Origin: Advenella sp. S44
GTDB lineage: Bacteria; Pseudomonadota; Gammaproteobacteria; Burkholderiales; Burkholderiaceae_B
Length of the DNA: 64,000 bases
Assembly: GCF_002810445.1 (NCBI RefSeq)
Contig: NZ_NEXS01000008.1
Location: 62,001 to 126,000 of the forward strand
Reading direction: 5' to 3'
The notes beneath the pieces are model-generated. The model did not search any database, was not told where the DNA came from, and saw nothing but the letters and a program-made list of their open reading frames with translations. Positions 9,355-19,015 of this stretch are shown piece after piece. Made by a program: the position numbers and the translations under genes. Each line of letters begins with the position of its first letter. Position 1 is the first letter of the stretch.

Positions 9355-10413
9355 TTATGGCGTCAAGACGGCCCTGCCGATCACTTTTCCGGCGTGCAGC
9401 GCCATGAGTGTCTGGTCAGCCTCTTGCAGCGGATGACGACTTACCGGGATAGGACGGATTGCGCCCTGCCTGACCAGCACCATCAACTCCTTCAGTTCGG
9501 CCAGGTTGCCCACATATGACCCCTGTACCGTGGCAGCCTTCAACGGAAACAAGGCCAGTGGCCACTCGCTTTGTCCGCCGAACAAGCCGATAATCACCAA
9601 CTTGCCGCCCTTGGCCAGCAGATTGAAGGCGTGACTGGCCGTAGACGGCGCCCCCACATAATCGATCGCAGACCAGATGGTACGCGTTCCGGCTGCGGCA
9701 TAAATGTCCTCGACCAGCGTTTCACTGTTGCCATCGACTGCCGCCAGTGCGCCGGCTTGCACAGCCGCCTGGCGTTTGGCCGGATCCAGGTCAACAACGA
9801 CCGCGCCCTTGCCCCCCATGGCATGCAGCCATTGCAGGCACATTAGGCCCAAGCCGCCGGCACCAAAGATAATAACCGGTTCGTTTTGCAGAACGGTCTG
9901 GTCAAATTTCTTAAGCGCCGAATAGGTTGTCAGGCCTGAGCAAGCGTAAGGCGCTGCCTGCACCGGATCCACATCTGCAATATCCACCAGATATTTTGGG
10001 TGCGGCACGACAATTTGCGTGGCGTAGCCGCCATCACGATGGATCCCAAGGCATGCGGGCGCTGCGCACAGGTTTTCGTCGCCGCGCTGGCAGACCACGC
10101 ATTTTCCGCAGCCAATCCAGGGATAGATCAGATAATGTTTATCCGTATCCAGGTCACCCGCGTCGGGGCCTATCGCGCGCACCTTGCCGACCGTTTCGTG
10201 GCCGGGCGTCAGCGGCAGGCTGACGCCGCGGTCCTTCAGCTGCAGCCGCTTTCCCTGCCCAAGATCGTAACCGCCCTCCCATAGATGCAAGTCACTGTGA
10301 CAGACGCCCGCCGCCGTGACGTCCAGCACGACCTGGGTGCCCTGCGGGATAAAATCCTCTTTTTCCATCATTTGCAGGGGGGACTTGAAACCGGTAATGC
10401 AGTAACACTTCAT
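9355..10413 (-). CDS. Zinc-dependent alcohol dehydrogenase
   Basis: This is a 352-residue medium-chain dehydrogenase. The catalytic zinc ligands are visible as CHSDLHLW (about residue 43) and GHETVGKV (about 76). The structural zinc cluster is CGKCVVCQRGDENLC (about 101-115). The Rossmann motif FGAGGLGLMCLQW is followed by an Asp (VVVDLDPAKR), which indicates NAD rather than NADP. The start at 10413 has AGGAG eight bases upstream. The open frame runs 111 bases further but without a ribosome-binding site. The substrate is unknown, and the set of primary and secondary alcohols is wide in this family. Confidence 0.93.
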   Translation of the reverse strand: MKCYCITGFKSPLQMMEKEDFIPQGTQVVLDVTAAGVCHSDLHLWEGGYDLGQGKRLQLKDRGVSLPLTPGHETVGKVRAIGPDAGDLDTDKHYLIYPWIGCGKCVVCQRGDENLCAAPACLGIHRDGGYATQIVVPHPKYLVDIADVDPVQAAPYACSGLTTYSALKKFDQTVLQNEPVIIFGAGGLGLMCLQWLHAMGGKGAVVVDLDPAKRQAAVQAGALAAVDGNSETLVEDIYAAAGTRTIWSAIDYVGAPSTASHAFNLLAKGGKLVIIGLFGGQSEWPLALFPLKAATVQGSYVGNLAELKELMVLVRQGAIRPIPVSRHPLQEADQTLMALHAGKVIGRAVLTP

Positions 10414-10685
10414 ATTTTCACCACTCCTGTGCCGGTGCCGGTCGTACTGGGCAAGCCAGAGATGACGGCCGAGAATGGATATTGTATATGAGGTCGTTGA
10501 AAATGCCTTGCACTGTTCCGACAATAAAGGCCAATTGATGATCTGAAACCCGGCAATATAGACATAAGTATTCGGTATTTCACAAGGGAACGCGGTTGGC
10601 CTAGACTAATGAGAATACTGCCGTTGGGCTGCCCCGCCCGTCACATAATAATATCGGCAGCGACATCGTCTAACCGGGAAAATCG

Positions 10686-10976
10686 ATGAAATCAGATCCG
10701 AAGTGGTCTTTTGTATTAACGGTTCTGCTTTTTGCAGGCATGATGATCGGATTATCGCTATCGGTATTGAACGATTTCATGTCGCAAGCGGTGCCGCTGG
10801 CCGGCCGTGATATCTTCGTGATGGTCATGCACGTGATCTGGCTGCTGCTATGGTCAGTCGCGACGATATTCGCCCTCAAATACGCCTTGCAGCCCAGGCG
10901 CAAGGCAAGCGGGCGCGACGGCGTACCCGCTACTTCCGCCCGTCAGTCCCAAAATCCAGCGACGTCTGAATATTGA
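10686..10976 (+). CDS. Small two-helix membrane protein, unknown
   Basis: This is a 96-residue hypothetical protein with two predicted membrane helices (FVLTVLLFAGMMIGLSLSVL, about residues 8-27, and IFVMVMHVIWLLLWSVATIFALKYAL, about 43-68). A basic, Ser/Ala-rich cytoplasmic tail follows. I do not recognise a family. The ribosome-binding site is weak (GGGAAAA). The last 47 bases overlap the 3' end of yfaE on the opposite strand, so the tail may be less constrained. It sits alone between adh and the nrd operon. Confidence 0.6.
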   Translation: MKSDPKWSFVLTVLLFAGMMIGLSLSVLNDFMSQAVPLAGRDIFVMVMHVIWLLLWSVATIFALKYALQPRRKASGRDGVPATSARQSQNPATSEY

Positions 10977-11262
10977 ACTCTTCGCCCAGCAAGGGCTGCT
11001 CGGGCTCATGCATAAGACAAGCCTCTATTTGCACCGGCCCGTCAGGCACGCAGCAACACGGCAATATTTCGTCTTTGGCGATATAGGCCAGCGGCTCGGA
11101 TAAATACCGTACGCTACCGTTGACCAAATGCGTCCTGCATGAGCCACAGTACCCCGCACGGCACTGGTACTCTACTTCATGACTGGTGCGTTCCAGTCCT
11201 TCTAGCAGTGTTTCTCCTTCCAGCAATTCAAACCGGCTATCGGTCGTTATGACAGATGTCAT
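10930..11262 (-). CDS. yfaE: 2Fe-2S ferredoxin, class I RNR maintenance protein
   Basis: This is a 110-residue plant-type ferredoxin that supplies electrons to rebuild the diferric-tyrosyl cofactor of NrdB. The cluster ligands are the CRAGYCGSC motif (three cysteines, about residues 34-42) and a distal Cys in EILPCCCVP about 33 residues on. Its ATG overlaps the nrdB stop codon, so translation is coupled, as in enterobacteria. The 3' end overlaps a convergent small membrane protein gene. The C-terminus is about 20 residues longer than I expect for YfaE. Confidence 0.94.
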   Translation of the reverse strand: MTSVITTDSRFELLEGETLLEGLERTSHEVEYQCRAGYCGSCRTHLVNGSVRYLSEPLAYIAKDEILPCCCVPDGPVQIEACLMHEPEQPLLGEEFNIQTSLDFGTDGRK

Positions 11263-12392
11263 AGTTCGAAATGCTGCAAATCGTCGGTATTCATCTGTGA
11301 ATCAATCTGTCCGATCAGATAGGAACTGATTTCCACTTCCTGCGGCGCAACCTGGACATTATCGGAAGACAGCCAGGCGTTAATCCATGGAATCGGATTT
11401 TGACGCACTCCTGGAAATGCAACTTGCAGTCCTACTGCCTGCATGCGCAGATTGGTAATATATTCGACGTACTGGCACAGAATGTCCTTGTTCAAGCCGA
11501 TCATGGAACCGCCTTTGAACAGGTATTCTGCCCATTCTTTTTCCTGCAGCGCTGCCTGCTTGAAGATTTCAAAGCACTCTTCGCGAGTTTCCTTGGCAAT
11601 CTCGGCCATTTCCAGATCGTCTTCGCCGCTGCGCAAAATATTGAGCATATGCTGCGTGCCCGTCAGGTGCAAGGCCTCGTCGCGAGCAATCAATTTAATA
11701 ATCTTGGCGTTGCCTTCCATCAGCTCGCGCTCTGCAAAGGCGAAGGAGCACGCAAAACTGACATAAAAGCGAATGGCCTCAAGCACATTGACGACCATCA
11801 GGCACAGATACAGCTTTTTCTTGAGCTCGCGCAGGGAGAGGACCACTTGCTTGCCGGCAAGCATATGCGTGCCTTCGCCAAACTGGTTATATAGCTGCGT
11901 ATACGAGATTACGTCATCATAATAGAAGGCAATATCGCTGGCGCGCTTCAGAATGTATTCATTGGCAACGATATCGTCAAATACCACCGATGGATTGTTC
12001 ACGATATTGCGGATGATATGCGTGTACGAGCGCGAATGGATAGTCTCGGAAAACGACCACGTCTCGATCCACGTTTCCAGCTCCGGAATGGACACCAGCG
12101 GCAGCAGCGCCACGTTCGGGCTGCGACCCTGAATGGAATCGAGCAGTGTCTGATATTTCAGATTGCTGATGAAAATATGCTTTTCGTGTTCCGGCAATGT
12201 TTGATAATCGATTCTGTCCTGGGACACGTCTACTTCTTCGGGACGCCAGAAGAAGGACAGCTGCTTTTCAATCAGTTTTTCAAAAATTTCGTATTTCTGC
12301 TGATCATATCGCGCCACATTGACCGACTGACCAAAGAACATGGGTTCTTTCATCTGGTCATTCGGAGTCTGACAAAAGGTACTATATGCCAT
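11259..12392 (-). CDS. nrdB: Ribonucleotide reductase class Ia, beta subunit
   Basis: This 377-residue subunit carries the diiron centre and stable tyrosyl radical for aerobic dNTP synthesis. The radical Tyr lies in [14 protein letters not shown] (Tyr123 counting Met). Iron ligands are in [17 protein letters not shown] and the [10 protein letters not shown]...[13 protein letters not shown] helices. The C-terminal [16 protein letters not shown] tail is the alpha-subunit docking peptide. Length and sequence closely resemble the E. coli protein as I remember it. It is 30 bases downstream of nrdA and overlaps yfaE by four bases, forming nrdA-nrdB-yfaE. Confidence 0.97.
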   Translation of the reverse strand: MAYSTFCQTPNDQMKEPMFFGQSVNVARYDQQKYEIFEKLIEKQLSFFWRPEEVDVSQDRIDYQTLPEHEKHIFISNLKYQTLLDSIQGRSPNVALLPLVSIPELETWIETWSFSETIHSRSYTHIIRNIVNNPSVVFDDIVANEYILKRASDIAFYYDDVISYTQLYNQFGEGTHMLAGKQVVLSLRELKKKLYLCLMVVNVLEAIRFYVSFACSFAFAERELMEGNAKIIKLIARDEALHLTGTQHMLNILRSGEDDLEMAEIAKETREECFEIFKQAALQEKEWAEYLFKGGSMIGLNKDILCQYVEYITNLRMQAVGLQVAFPGVRQNPIPWINAWLSSDNVQVAPQEVEISSYLIGQIDSQMNTDDLQHFEL

Positions 12393-12422
12393 TGTTTTTT
12401 CTCTTACTCAATTGCTGCCTGG

Positions 12423-14696
12423 TCAAATCTTGCACGCGCCGCTTTCGCAGTCATCTTGTGCCTGATCATCCTGTTTGTCTTCCGCGCCGTCACGGGTATT
12501 CTGGTAATACAGTGTCTTGACACCGAACTTGTACGCCGTAAGCAGATCCTTGATCATCTGGTTCATCGGGACACGACCGCCTTCGAAACGGGCCGGATCG
12601 TAATTCGTATTGGCCGAAATAGACTGGTCCACAAATTTCTGCATGATGCCCACAATCTGCAGATAACCTTCATTGTTAGGCATGTTCCACAGCAATTCGT
12701 ACTTGTCTTTAAGACGTTCGTACTCAGGCACCACCTGTTTCAGAATTCCGTCTTTGGAAGCCTTGACCGTCACCAGGCCGCGCGGCGGTTCAATACCGTT
12801 GGTGGCATTGGAGATCTGCGAAGAGGTCTCTGAAGGCATCAGCGCCGTCAGGGTCGAATTGCGCAGACCATGCGTGGTAATGTCCTTGCGCAGCGTTTCC
12901 CAATCCAGATGCAGCGGCTCATCGCAAACGCCATCAAGATCCTTCTTGTAGGTATCAGTTGGCAAAATGCCCTTGGAATAGGTTGTCTCGTCAAAAGCCG
13001 TGCACGGACCGAATTCCTTGGCCAGGCCTACAGAAGCCTTAAGCAGATAATACTGGATCGCTTCAAAGGTGCGGTGCGTCAGGGCATTGCCACTGCCGTC
13101 CGAATATTTGGCGTTATTCTTGGCCAGATAGTAGGCGTAATTGATGACACCGATACCCAGAGTACGGCGTTTCATGGAACCAATATACGCGGCTTTTATC
13201 GGATAGTCTTGATAATCAAGCAAGGCATCGAGCGCGCGCACCGCCAGATCGGCCAGGCCTTCGAGCTCGTCCAGCGATTCGATGGCACCCAGGTTGAATG
13301 CAGACAGCGTGCACAAGGCAATTTCGCCGTTCTCGTCGTTTATGTCTTCCAGCGGCTTGGTCGGCAGCGCGATTTCCAGGCACAGATTGCTCTGGCGCAC
13401 GGGCGCCACGGCCGGATCAAACGGGCTGTGCGTATTGCAGTGATCAACGTTTTGAATGTAGATGCGACCTGTGCCGGCCCGCTCCTGCATCATCAGGGAA
13501 AATAGTTCTGTCGCCTTAACAGCGCGCTTGCGAATGGTTGGGTCCTTCTCATATTGTGCGTACAGTTCCTCGAACCGGTTCTGGTCCTCAAAAAACGCAT
13601 CGTATAAACCAGGCACATCCGAAGGAGAAAACAGCGTGATGTCGCCGTTTCTGATCAGGCGCTGGTACAACAACCGATTGATTTGCACCCCATAATCCAT
13701 ATGACGTACGCGATTTTCCTCAACGCCACGATTGTTCTTGAGCACCAGCAGCGATTCAATTTCCAGATGCCACATGGGATAGAACAAGGTCGCTGCGCCG
13801 CCGCGAACCCCACCCTGCGAGCAGCATTTGACCGCTGTCTGAAAGTGCTTGTAAAAGGGAATGCAGCCCGTATGCTGGGCTTCGCCGCCGCGAATGGGGC
13901 TGCCAACCGCACGAATGCGACCCGCATTGATGCCGATGCCGGCGCGTTGCGATACATAGCGCACGATTGCGCTGGTCGTGGCGTTGATGGAATCCAGACT
14001 ATCGCCGCACTCGATCAGCACGCAAGAGCTGAACTGGCGCGTGGGCGTACGAACGCCAGACATGATCGGTGTAGGCAGGGATATTTTGAACTGCGACGTG
14101 GCGTCGTAGAACCCTTTGACATAAGACAGTCGCGTGTCCTTCGGATACTTTGAGAACAGGCATGCCGCAACCAGAATATACAGAAACTGGGGGCTTTCAT
14201 AGATTTCGTGGTTGACACGATTTTGCACCAGGTACTTGCCTTCAAGCTGCTTGACCGCGCCATATGAAAACCGCATATCGCGACTGTGATCGATATAGCT
14301 GTTCAGCTCGTCGAACTCTTCCCGCGTATAGTCCTGCAGGATATGTTCGTCGTATTTGCCCATTTCGGTCAGCCGGGTGACATGATCGTACAGCGACGGC
14401 GGATCGAATTGCTGGAAGGCTTTCTTGCGCAAATGGAAAATGGCCAGACGTGCGGCCAGGTACTGATAATCTGGCGTGGCCTGCGAGATCAGGTCCGCTG
14501 CTGCCTTGATGATGGTTTCATGGATATCTTCCGTCTTAATGCCGTCATAGAACTGAATATGGGACTTGAGCTCAACTTGCGACACGGAAACATGATCCAG
14601 ACCTTCTGCGGCCCACGTGATAACGCGGTGAATTTTATCCAGATCAATAGGTTCTTTTCTGCCGTCACGTTTGGTGACCAAGAGTGTGCTGTTCAT
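12423..14696 (-). CDS. nrdA: Ribonucleotide reductase class Ia, alpha subunit
   Basis: This is the 757-residue catalytic subunit that reduces ribonucleoside diphosphates. The N-terminal ATP-cone (about residues 5-95, VTKRDGRKEPIDLDKIHRV) carries allosteric activity control. Active-site landmarks are SSCVLIECGDS, NLCLEI, and the MPSETSSQISNATNGIEPPR block. The radical-transfer Tyr pair is in TLYYQNTRDG. The last eight residues are CESGACKI, the shuttle-cysteine tail of E. coli NrdA. Burkholderiales often have much longer NrdA proteins, so this compact enterobacterial type is unusual. Expression is probably controlled by NrdR through the boxes at 14751-14797. Confidence 0.97.
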   Translation of the reverse strand: MNSTLLVTKRDGRKEPIDLDKIHRVITWAAEGLDHVSVSQVELKSHIQFYDGIKTEDIHETIIKAAADLISQATPDYQYLAARLAIFHLRKKAFQQFDPPSLYDHVTRLTEMGKYDEHILQDYTREEFDELNSYIDHSRDMRFSYGAVKQLEGKYLVQNRVNHEIYESPQFLYILVAACLFSKYPKDTRLSYVKGFYDATSQFKISLPTPIMSGVRTPTRQFSSCVLIECGDSLDSINATTSAIVRYVSQRAGIGINAGRIRAVGSPIRGGEAQHTGCIPFYKHFQTAVKCCSQGGVRGGAATLFYPMWHLEIESLLVLKNNRGVEENRVRHMDYGVQINRLLYQRLIRNGDITLFSPSDVPGLYDAFFEDQNRFEELYAQYEKDPTIRKRAVKATELFSLMMQERAGTGRIYIQNVDHCNTHSPFDPAVAPVRQSNLCLEIALPTKPLEDINDENGEIALCTLSAFNLGAIESLDELEGLADLAVRALDALLDYQDYPIKAAYIGSMKRRTLGIGVINYAYYLAKNNAKYSDGSGNALTHRTFEAIQYYLLKASVGLAKEFGPCTAFDETTYSKGILPTDTYKKDLDGVCDEPLHLDWETLRKDITTHGLRNSTLTALMPSETSSQISNATNGIEPPRGLVTVKASKDGILKQVVPEYERLKDKYELLWNMPNNEGYLQIVGIMQKFVDQSISANTNYDPARFEGGRVPMNQMIKDLLTAYKFGVKTLYYQNTRDGAEDKQDDQAQDDCESGACKI

Positions 14697-14750
14697 TGCG
14701 TATGCATTTCCATGATGGTTGATGGAACGGTTCGGAGCCGGACCGACTAT

Positions 14751-14797
14751 TATCTATATATAGTGTTTTATTTTATGTTTGACACAATATATAGTAT
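14751..14797 (-). promoter_or_regulatory. Pair of NrdR-like boxes upstream of nrdA
   Basis: Two 16-bp AT-rich boxes lie 55-101 bases upstream of the nrdA start. The distal one (14782-14797) reads ACACAATATATAGTAT, and the proximal one (14751-14766) reads TATCTATATATAGTGT. The NrdR consensus is close to ACACWATATATWGTGT, so the distal box has one clear mismatch and the proximal one has a perfect right half. Their centres are 31 bp apart, about three helical turns, which matches the spacing known for NrdR pairs. They overlap the likely promoter, so repression of nrdAB-yfaE by ATP/dATP-loaded NrdR is inferred. Confidence 0.82.
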
Positions 14798-14984
14798 TAA
14801 GCCGCATATTTCAAGTGATCAGGATCTGGTGCAAAACCTTGAAAAACAACACAACGCTTTGATTAATATGGCTATTTCTACGCGCTAGAAAAAATGTAAC
14901 GATGTTGATTATATGCGATATCCGGCACGGCCCTCTGCACGTGGCGGCGACTACGGCTTGTGCAGCTGATGCCGCGCAGCCGCT

Positions 14985-16076
14985 TTATCGCCGCGAATCG
15001 ACAAACGCAAACGCCTCCAGCAAAACGGCCGGATCCTGCCTTGACAGTTGGACGGGGTCAGACAAATGACGCCGCCACTGGCGCGCGCCCTTACGCCCAT
15101 TGAACAGACCAAGCATGGGTTTGACGACGACCCGCAACGGAACGTCGTGGGCGAGCTGCGATTTCGCATAGCGGGCCATTTGCTCGACAATGGCGGCGTC
15201 GTCATTGACCGGCGTGTCAGGCCACAACTGTTGACTGCTTTGGCGCAATACATACGGTTCATGCCATGCCGCCCTGCCGACCATGGCGCCGTCAAACATC
15301 GTGGCGGCCTGACTGATCAGCTCGGTCGTGTTCAATCCGCCATTGAGCACAAACAGCGCATCGGAAAAATCGCGTTTGAGCTGGGTCACCACGTCGTAGC
15401 GCAACGGTGGAATCTCCCGATTGTCTTTGGGCGACAGCCCCTTGAGCACCGCATTGCGCGCATGTGCAATAAATACCCGGCACCCGGCGTCATACAAGTG
15501 CCCGACAAAATCGCGCACGAAACTATACGACTCTTCGTAATCCAGTCCGAGCCGGTGCTTTACCGTAACGGGCACCGTCACCGCATCCTGCATGGCCTTG
15601 ACGCAATCGGCAACCAAAGCCGGTTCGGCCATCAGACACGCGCCAAACGCGCCCTTTTGCACCCGTTCTGAGGGGCAGCCGCAATTAAGATTGATTTCGT
15701 CATACCCCCAGCTTTGCCCCAGCCTGGCGCAATGGGCCAGCGCAGCCGGTTCGCTGCCGCCCAGTTGCAACGCTACCGGGTGCTCCTGACCGCTAAAACT
15801 CAAATGTCGTGCCACATCTCCAAAAATCAGCGCGCCAGTGGTAATCATCTCGGTATAAAGCAAGGCATTGGGTGCCAGCAAGCGGTGAAAATAACGACAA
15901 TGCCGGTCAGTCACATCGATCATGGGGGCAACACTCAGCCGCCAGGGTCGCAAGCCATCGGCATCGGTATAGTCAAGCAAAGGCGTGCCCGCCAAACGTG
16001 CACTTACCCCAGCGTTCGCCAGCGCAGCGGCGGCATGGTTTTTCGCGGTATTGTCATCGATCACTGAATGCGTCAT
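14985..16076 (-). CDS. dusA: tRNA-dihydrouridine(20/20a) synthase
   Basis: This is a 363-residue FMN enzyme that reduces U20/U20a in the tRNA D-loop. The DUS fold is shown by SVAPMIDVTDRHCRYFHRLL (about residue 49), EMITTGALI, the substrate-contacting Cys in INLNCGCPSERVQKGAFGACLM, VTVKHRLGLD and the GAMVGRAAWHEP FMN-phosphate segment. HARNAVLKGLSPKDNREIPPLRYD is the DusA-specific block that separates it from DusB and DusC. Its start codon overlaps the stop of the ClC gene (TAATG), so translation is coupled to it. The N-terminal 45 residues are a non-conserved extension. Confidence 0.95.
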   Translation of the reverse strand: MTHSVIDDNTAKNHAAAALANAGVSARLAGTPLLDYTDADGLRPWRLSVAPMIDVTDRHCRYFHRLLAPNALLYTEMITTGALIFGDVARHLSFSGQEHPVALQLGGSEPAALAHCARLGQSWGYDEINLNCGCPSERVQKGAFGACLMAEPALVADCVKAMQDAVTVPVTVKHRLGLDYEESYSFVRDFVGHLYDAGCRVFIAHARNAVLKGLSPKDNREIPPLRYDVVTQLKRDFSDALFVLNGGLNTTELISQAATMFDGAMVGRAAWHEPYVLRQSSQQLWPDTPVNDDAAIVEQMARYAKSQLAHDVPLRVVVKPMLGLFNGRKGARQWRRHLSDPVQLSRQDPAVLLEAFAFVDSRR

Positions 16077-17863
16077 TATCGTTTATCGCCAGAAATGCGA
16101 AAATCAATATGGGGAGGCCGATGCCGGTCCTGAAGTTCGCGCTGCTCTTCCAGTTGCTCCAAGATGGCAGACTTGCGCACCACGCCCAGCAGTATCGGTT
16201 CGTCTTTGGACAGCAGCACCGGCAAGCGCTCGCCCATAAAGCTCAGAAACAGTTCCAGCCCCTGCCCCAGCGTCATGTCCGGGTGCAGGACCGGGATAAA
16301 ATGCGGCTGCACCATCAATTCCGATATCGGCGTCGTCATGGGCGCTTGTGACAGCAGCCAGCGCGTCACTTCCTGGTTGGACAGCACGCCCAGGTAATGG
16401 TCATTTTCATCTATCACGTAGAGATAGCGCACGGGGTGGTCCTGAAACATGGTCACCGCCTGCTCCAGTGTCTGGTCCTGGCGCAGCACCGTTTGCGCAT
16501 CTATCACAAGTCCCTTGAGCGTCATACTGCTTATCTGCTGCCGAAGCCTTGCCGTCTGCTCGCGCGATAACGTGACCCCATACATGGCCGGCGTGCTAAA
16601 CAGACTACTGACCACATTTGCAATCACGCAGGCAAACATCAGCGGCAACACCAGGTCAATCCGGTGCGTCATTTCAAATATCATCAGGATCGCCATTAAC
16701 GGCGCATGCGTGCCAGCCGCCAGAAACGCGCCCATTCCGATAAGTATATACAGGGTAGGCTGCCCTGCCAGCTCGGGCACCACGAATGAAATCACCTGGA
16801 AAAACAGCAAGCCGACACTAGCGCCCACCATCAACATGGGTGTAAAGACACCGCCGGTTGCGCCTGAGCCCACCGTTGCGCCCGTGGCAAGCACTTTGTA
16901 GGCAAGCATCAGCAATACTGCCGGGAGCGTCCAGGACTGAGTCAGCATGTCTTCGATCGGTCCGTAGCCATTGCCGGCAGCGTTGGGCTGCAGCACCAGA
17001 ATCCCGCCAAGTAATGCACCGCCTAACGCCAGGCTCAATGGGAGGGGCAATCGGGTCTTGCGAAACAACTGGCGGATCGCATCCAGAAAACGCAGGAACA
17101 GCGGCGCCAGCAGCCCGGCCACCACCGCCAGCACGCACAGCAGTAGTAAAGTGGAGTCAATCGCTAGCGAGATAGGTTTGACGTCATAGGTGACACGGTA
17201 GTAACCGGTAAGATGCATGGTGACATTGGCAACACCCGCCGAGATGACCAGCGGGCCCAGCGTGGCGACCGACAGGGTTCCGAGGACGATCTCAGCCACG
17301 AATAAGGCAGCCGCAAGCGGCGCATTATAGGCAGCAGACACCCCGGCGGCGGCGCCGCAGGCCACCAGCAGCCGGATATCATTAGAATTGAAGGCCAGGA
17401 AACGTCCGATGGCCGAGGCGACCATGGCGCCCAGGTGCACCATCGCCCCTTCCCGGCCGATAGAGCCGCCGGTGACGATGGTAGACAGAGAAGACAGAAC
17501 CCGCAGTGCACCCTGGCGCAGCGACAGTCGCCCGTCCGACAGCGCTACCGCTTCCATATAATCCGCGTTCATATCCTTGCGGACTTTGGACGAGAGCCAC
17601 AGCAAGGTTCCTGCCAGCAGTCCGCCCACGGCAGGAAAAAGGATACGCTCGGTACTGTTCCAGCGGCTCGCCACGATTTCGATTTCACCCGGTACCGAGC
17701 CAGTCAGCAACTGTCCCCAGTGGATGGCCATATGAAACAGAACGGTCATGCCCGCCCCGGCCACGCCCACGACGATGGCCCAGACAAAGAACGCCGGCCG
17801 GTTTGTCAGCCAGGCAAACTGAGTCAGCTTGTTGCGTGCCTCAAAAGGAGAAAACATGGCCAT
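16076..17863 (-). CDS. ClC-type chloride channel/antiporter with CBS domains
   Basis: This is a 595-residue ClC-family membrane protein. The three selectivity loops are visible: the GGSIGREGAMVHLG loop whose Glu is the external gate, GSGATGGVFTPMLMVG (GxFxP), and the N-terminal chloride-binding region, which is less conserved. About ten hydrophobic helices span residues 20-440. Two cytoplasmic CBS repeats follow at about 455-570 (LVIDAQTVLRQDQTLEQAVTMF; LMVQPHFIPVLHPDMTLGQGLELF). The gate Glu is present. The architecture is ClcB-like with CBS. The start lies close to AAAAGGAGA. It is translationally coupled to dusA without an obvious functional link. Confidence 0.93.
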   Translation of the reverse strand: MAMFSPFEARNKLTQFAWLTNRPAFFVWAIVVGVAGAGMTVLFHMAIHWGQLLTGSVPGEIEIVASRWNSTERILFPAVGGLLAGTLLWLSSKVRKDMNADYMEAVALSDGRLSLRQGALRVLSSLSTIVTGGSIGREGAMVHLGAMVASAIGRFLAFNSNDIRLLVACGAAAGVSAAYNAPLAAALFVAEIVLGTLSVATLGPLVISAGVANVTMHLTGYYRVTYDVKPISLAIDSTLLLLCVLAVVAGLLAPLFLRFLDAIRQLFRKTRLPLPLSLALGGALLGGILVLQPNAAGNGYGPIEDMLTQSWTLPAVLLMLAYKVLATGATVGSGATGGVFTPMLMVGASVGLLFFQVISFVVPELAGQPTLYILIGMGAFLAAGTHAPLMAILMIFEMTHRIDLVLPLMFACVIANVVSSLFSTPAMYGVTLSREQTARLRQQISSMTLKGLVIDAQTVLRQDQTLEQAVTMFQDHPVRYLYVIDENDHYLGVLSNQEVTRWLLSQAPMTTPISELMVQPHFIPVLHPDMTLGQGLELFLSFMGERLPVLLSKDEPILLGVVRKSAILEQLEEQRELQDRHRPPHIDFRISGDKR

Positions 17864-18041
17864 TTATCGGTCTCGGAGAAATAACAGGCGCGCAAACAAA
17901 TTGCGGCAAACTGCAAAAGTGCTCCATTGTAGCAAAACTCGATTGTGATTCTTTTGCGCACCGAGCGCCACGCACGCTTATCCTGCTCAACCTGCACTAA
18001 AATGATCGGCATTCAAATGATTCTGTGTAACGTATTTTCTC

Positions 18042-19010
18042 ATGGCCGTATTTACTCCCGTCACCAACCAGGAAGCAGCCGACTATCTGGACCTCTATGC
18101 GCTGGGCGAATTTGTTTCCCTGCGCGGCATTACCGCCGGCATTGAAAACACCAATTTCTTCCTGAACACCACACAGGGCGAATACGTGCTGACCGTATTC
18201 GAAGTGCTCAATCATGAGCAACTGAATTTTTACATTGAGCTGATGCACTCGCTGGCGAGCCAAAACGTCAAGGTGCCCATGCCACAGACGTTGCGGGACG
18301 GCAAACGGATCGGTACCCTGAAGGGCAAACCGGCAGCCATTGTTGATCGCCTGCCCGGGGGGTACGAATCCGACCCCGGCGTACAGCATTGCATGATTGC
18401 TGCGCGCACGCAGGCAAAGGCGCACCTGGCAGCCCGGGACTTTACCCTGCACCAACCGAATTTGCGCGGCCTGCCCTGGTGGGAAGAAACCTATCCGGCC
18501 ATCCGCCCGTTTCTGACTGAACAGCAAGATGCACTGTTTGTATCCTGCCTGAACGAACAGCGCCGGATTCAGTCCGGTAGCGACTGGAGGGCAATTCCTG
18601 CCGGCGCCTGCCATTGCGACCTCTTTCGCGATAATGTGCTGTTCGATGGCACCTATGATGAGCCACGCATGGGCGGCATCATTGATTTTTATTTTGCCGG
18701 ACATGATGCCTGGTTGTTCGATGTCGCGGTCGCGGTAAACGACTGGTGCATTGAGCGCAGCACCGGTGCCCTGCAGCCATGGCTGGTTCAGGCGTGGGTC
18801 AACGCCTATGCTCAGGAGCGCCCGTTCACAGAAACGGAAAAAGCGTTGTGGCCGGTTGCACTGCGCGCTGCTGCCCTGCGTTTTTGGACCTCGCGCCTGA
18901 ACGACTATTTTCGTCCGCGTCCTGCCCAGACGCTCAAGCCCCATGACCCGACCCACTTCGAGCGCATCCTGACGTTACGCGTCCAACAACCGGCACCGCC
19001 ACTACCGTAA
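18042..19010 (+). CDS. thrB: Homoserine kinase (APH-fold type)
   Basis: This is a 322-residue homoserine kinase of the aminoglycoside-phosphotransferase-like type (ThrB2) found in beta- and alphaproteobacteria. It phosphorylates homoserine in threonine biosynthesis. The N-terminus has the family motif ITAGIENTNFFLNTTQGEYVLTVFE. The catalytic loop is GACHCDLFRDNVLFDG (about residues 187-202), and the Mg-binding Asp is in GGIIDFYFAGHDAWLFDVAVAVNDWC. The next gene begins 5 bases after the stop, so the two are co-transcribed. Antisense frames of similar length across this gene are shadows. Confidence 0.95.
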   Translation: MAVFTPVTNQEAADYLDLYALGEFVSLRGITAGIENTNFFLNTTQGEYVLTVFEVLNHEQLNFYIELMHSLASQNVKVPMPQTLRDGKRIGTLKGKPAAIVDRLPGGYESDPGVQHCMIAARTQAKAHLAARDFTLHQPNLRGLPWWEETYPAIRPFLTEQQDALFVSCLNEQRRIQSGSDWRAIPAGACHCDLFRDNVLFDGTYDEPRMGGIIDFYFAGHDAWLFDVAVAVNDWCIERSTGALQPWLVQAWVNAYAQERPFTETEKALWPVALRAAALRFWTSRLNDYFRPRPAQTLKPHDPTHFERILTLRVQQPAPPLP

Positions 19011-19015
19011 AAAAC

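Noticed and set aside
17997-18956. 319-codon frame antisense to thrB
   Set aside because: It is a shadow of a well-conserved kinase gene and has no start signal.
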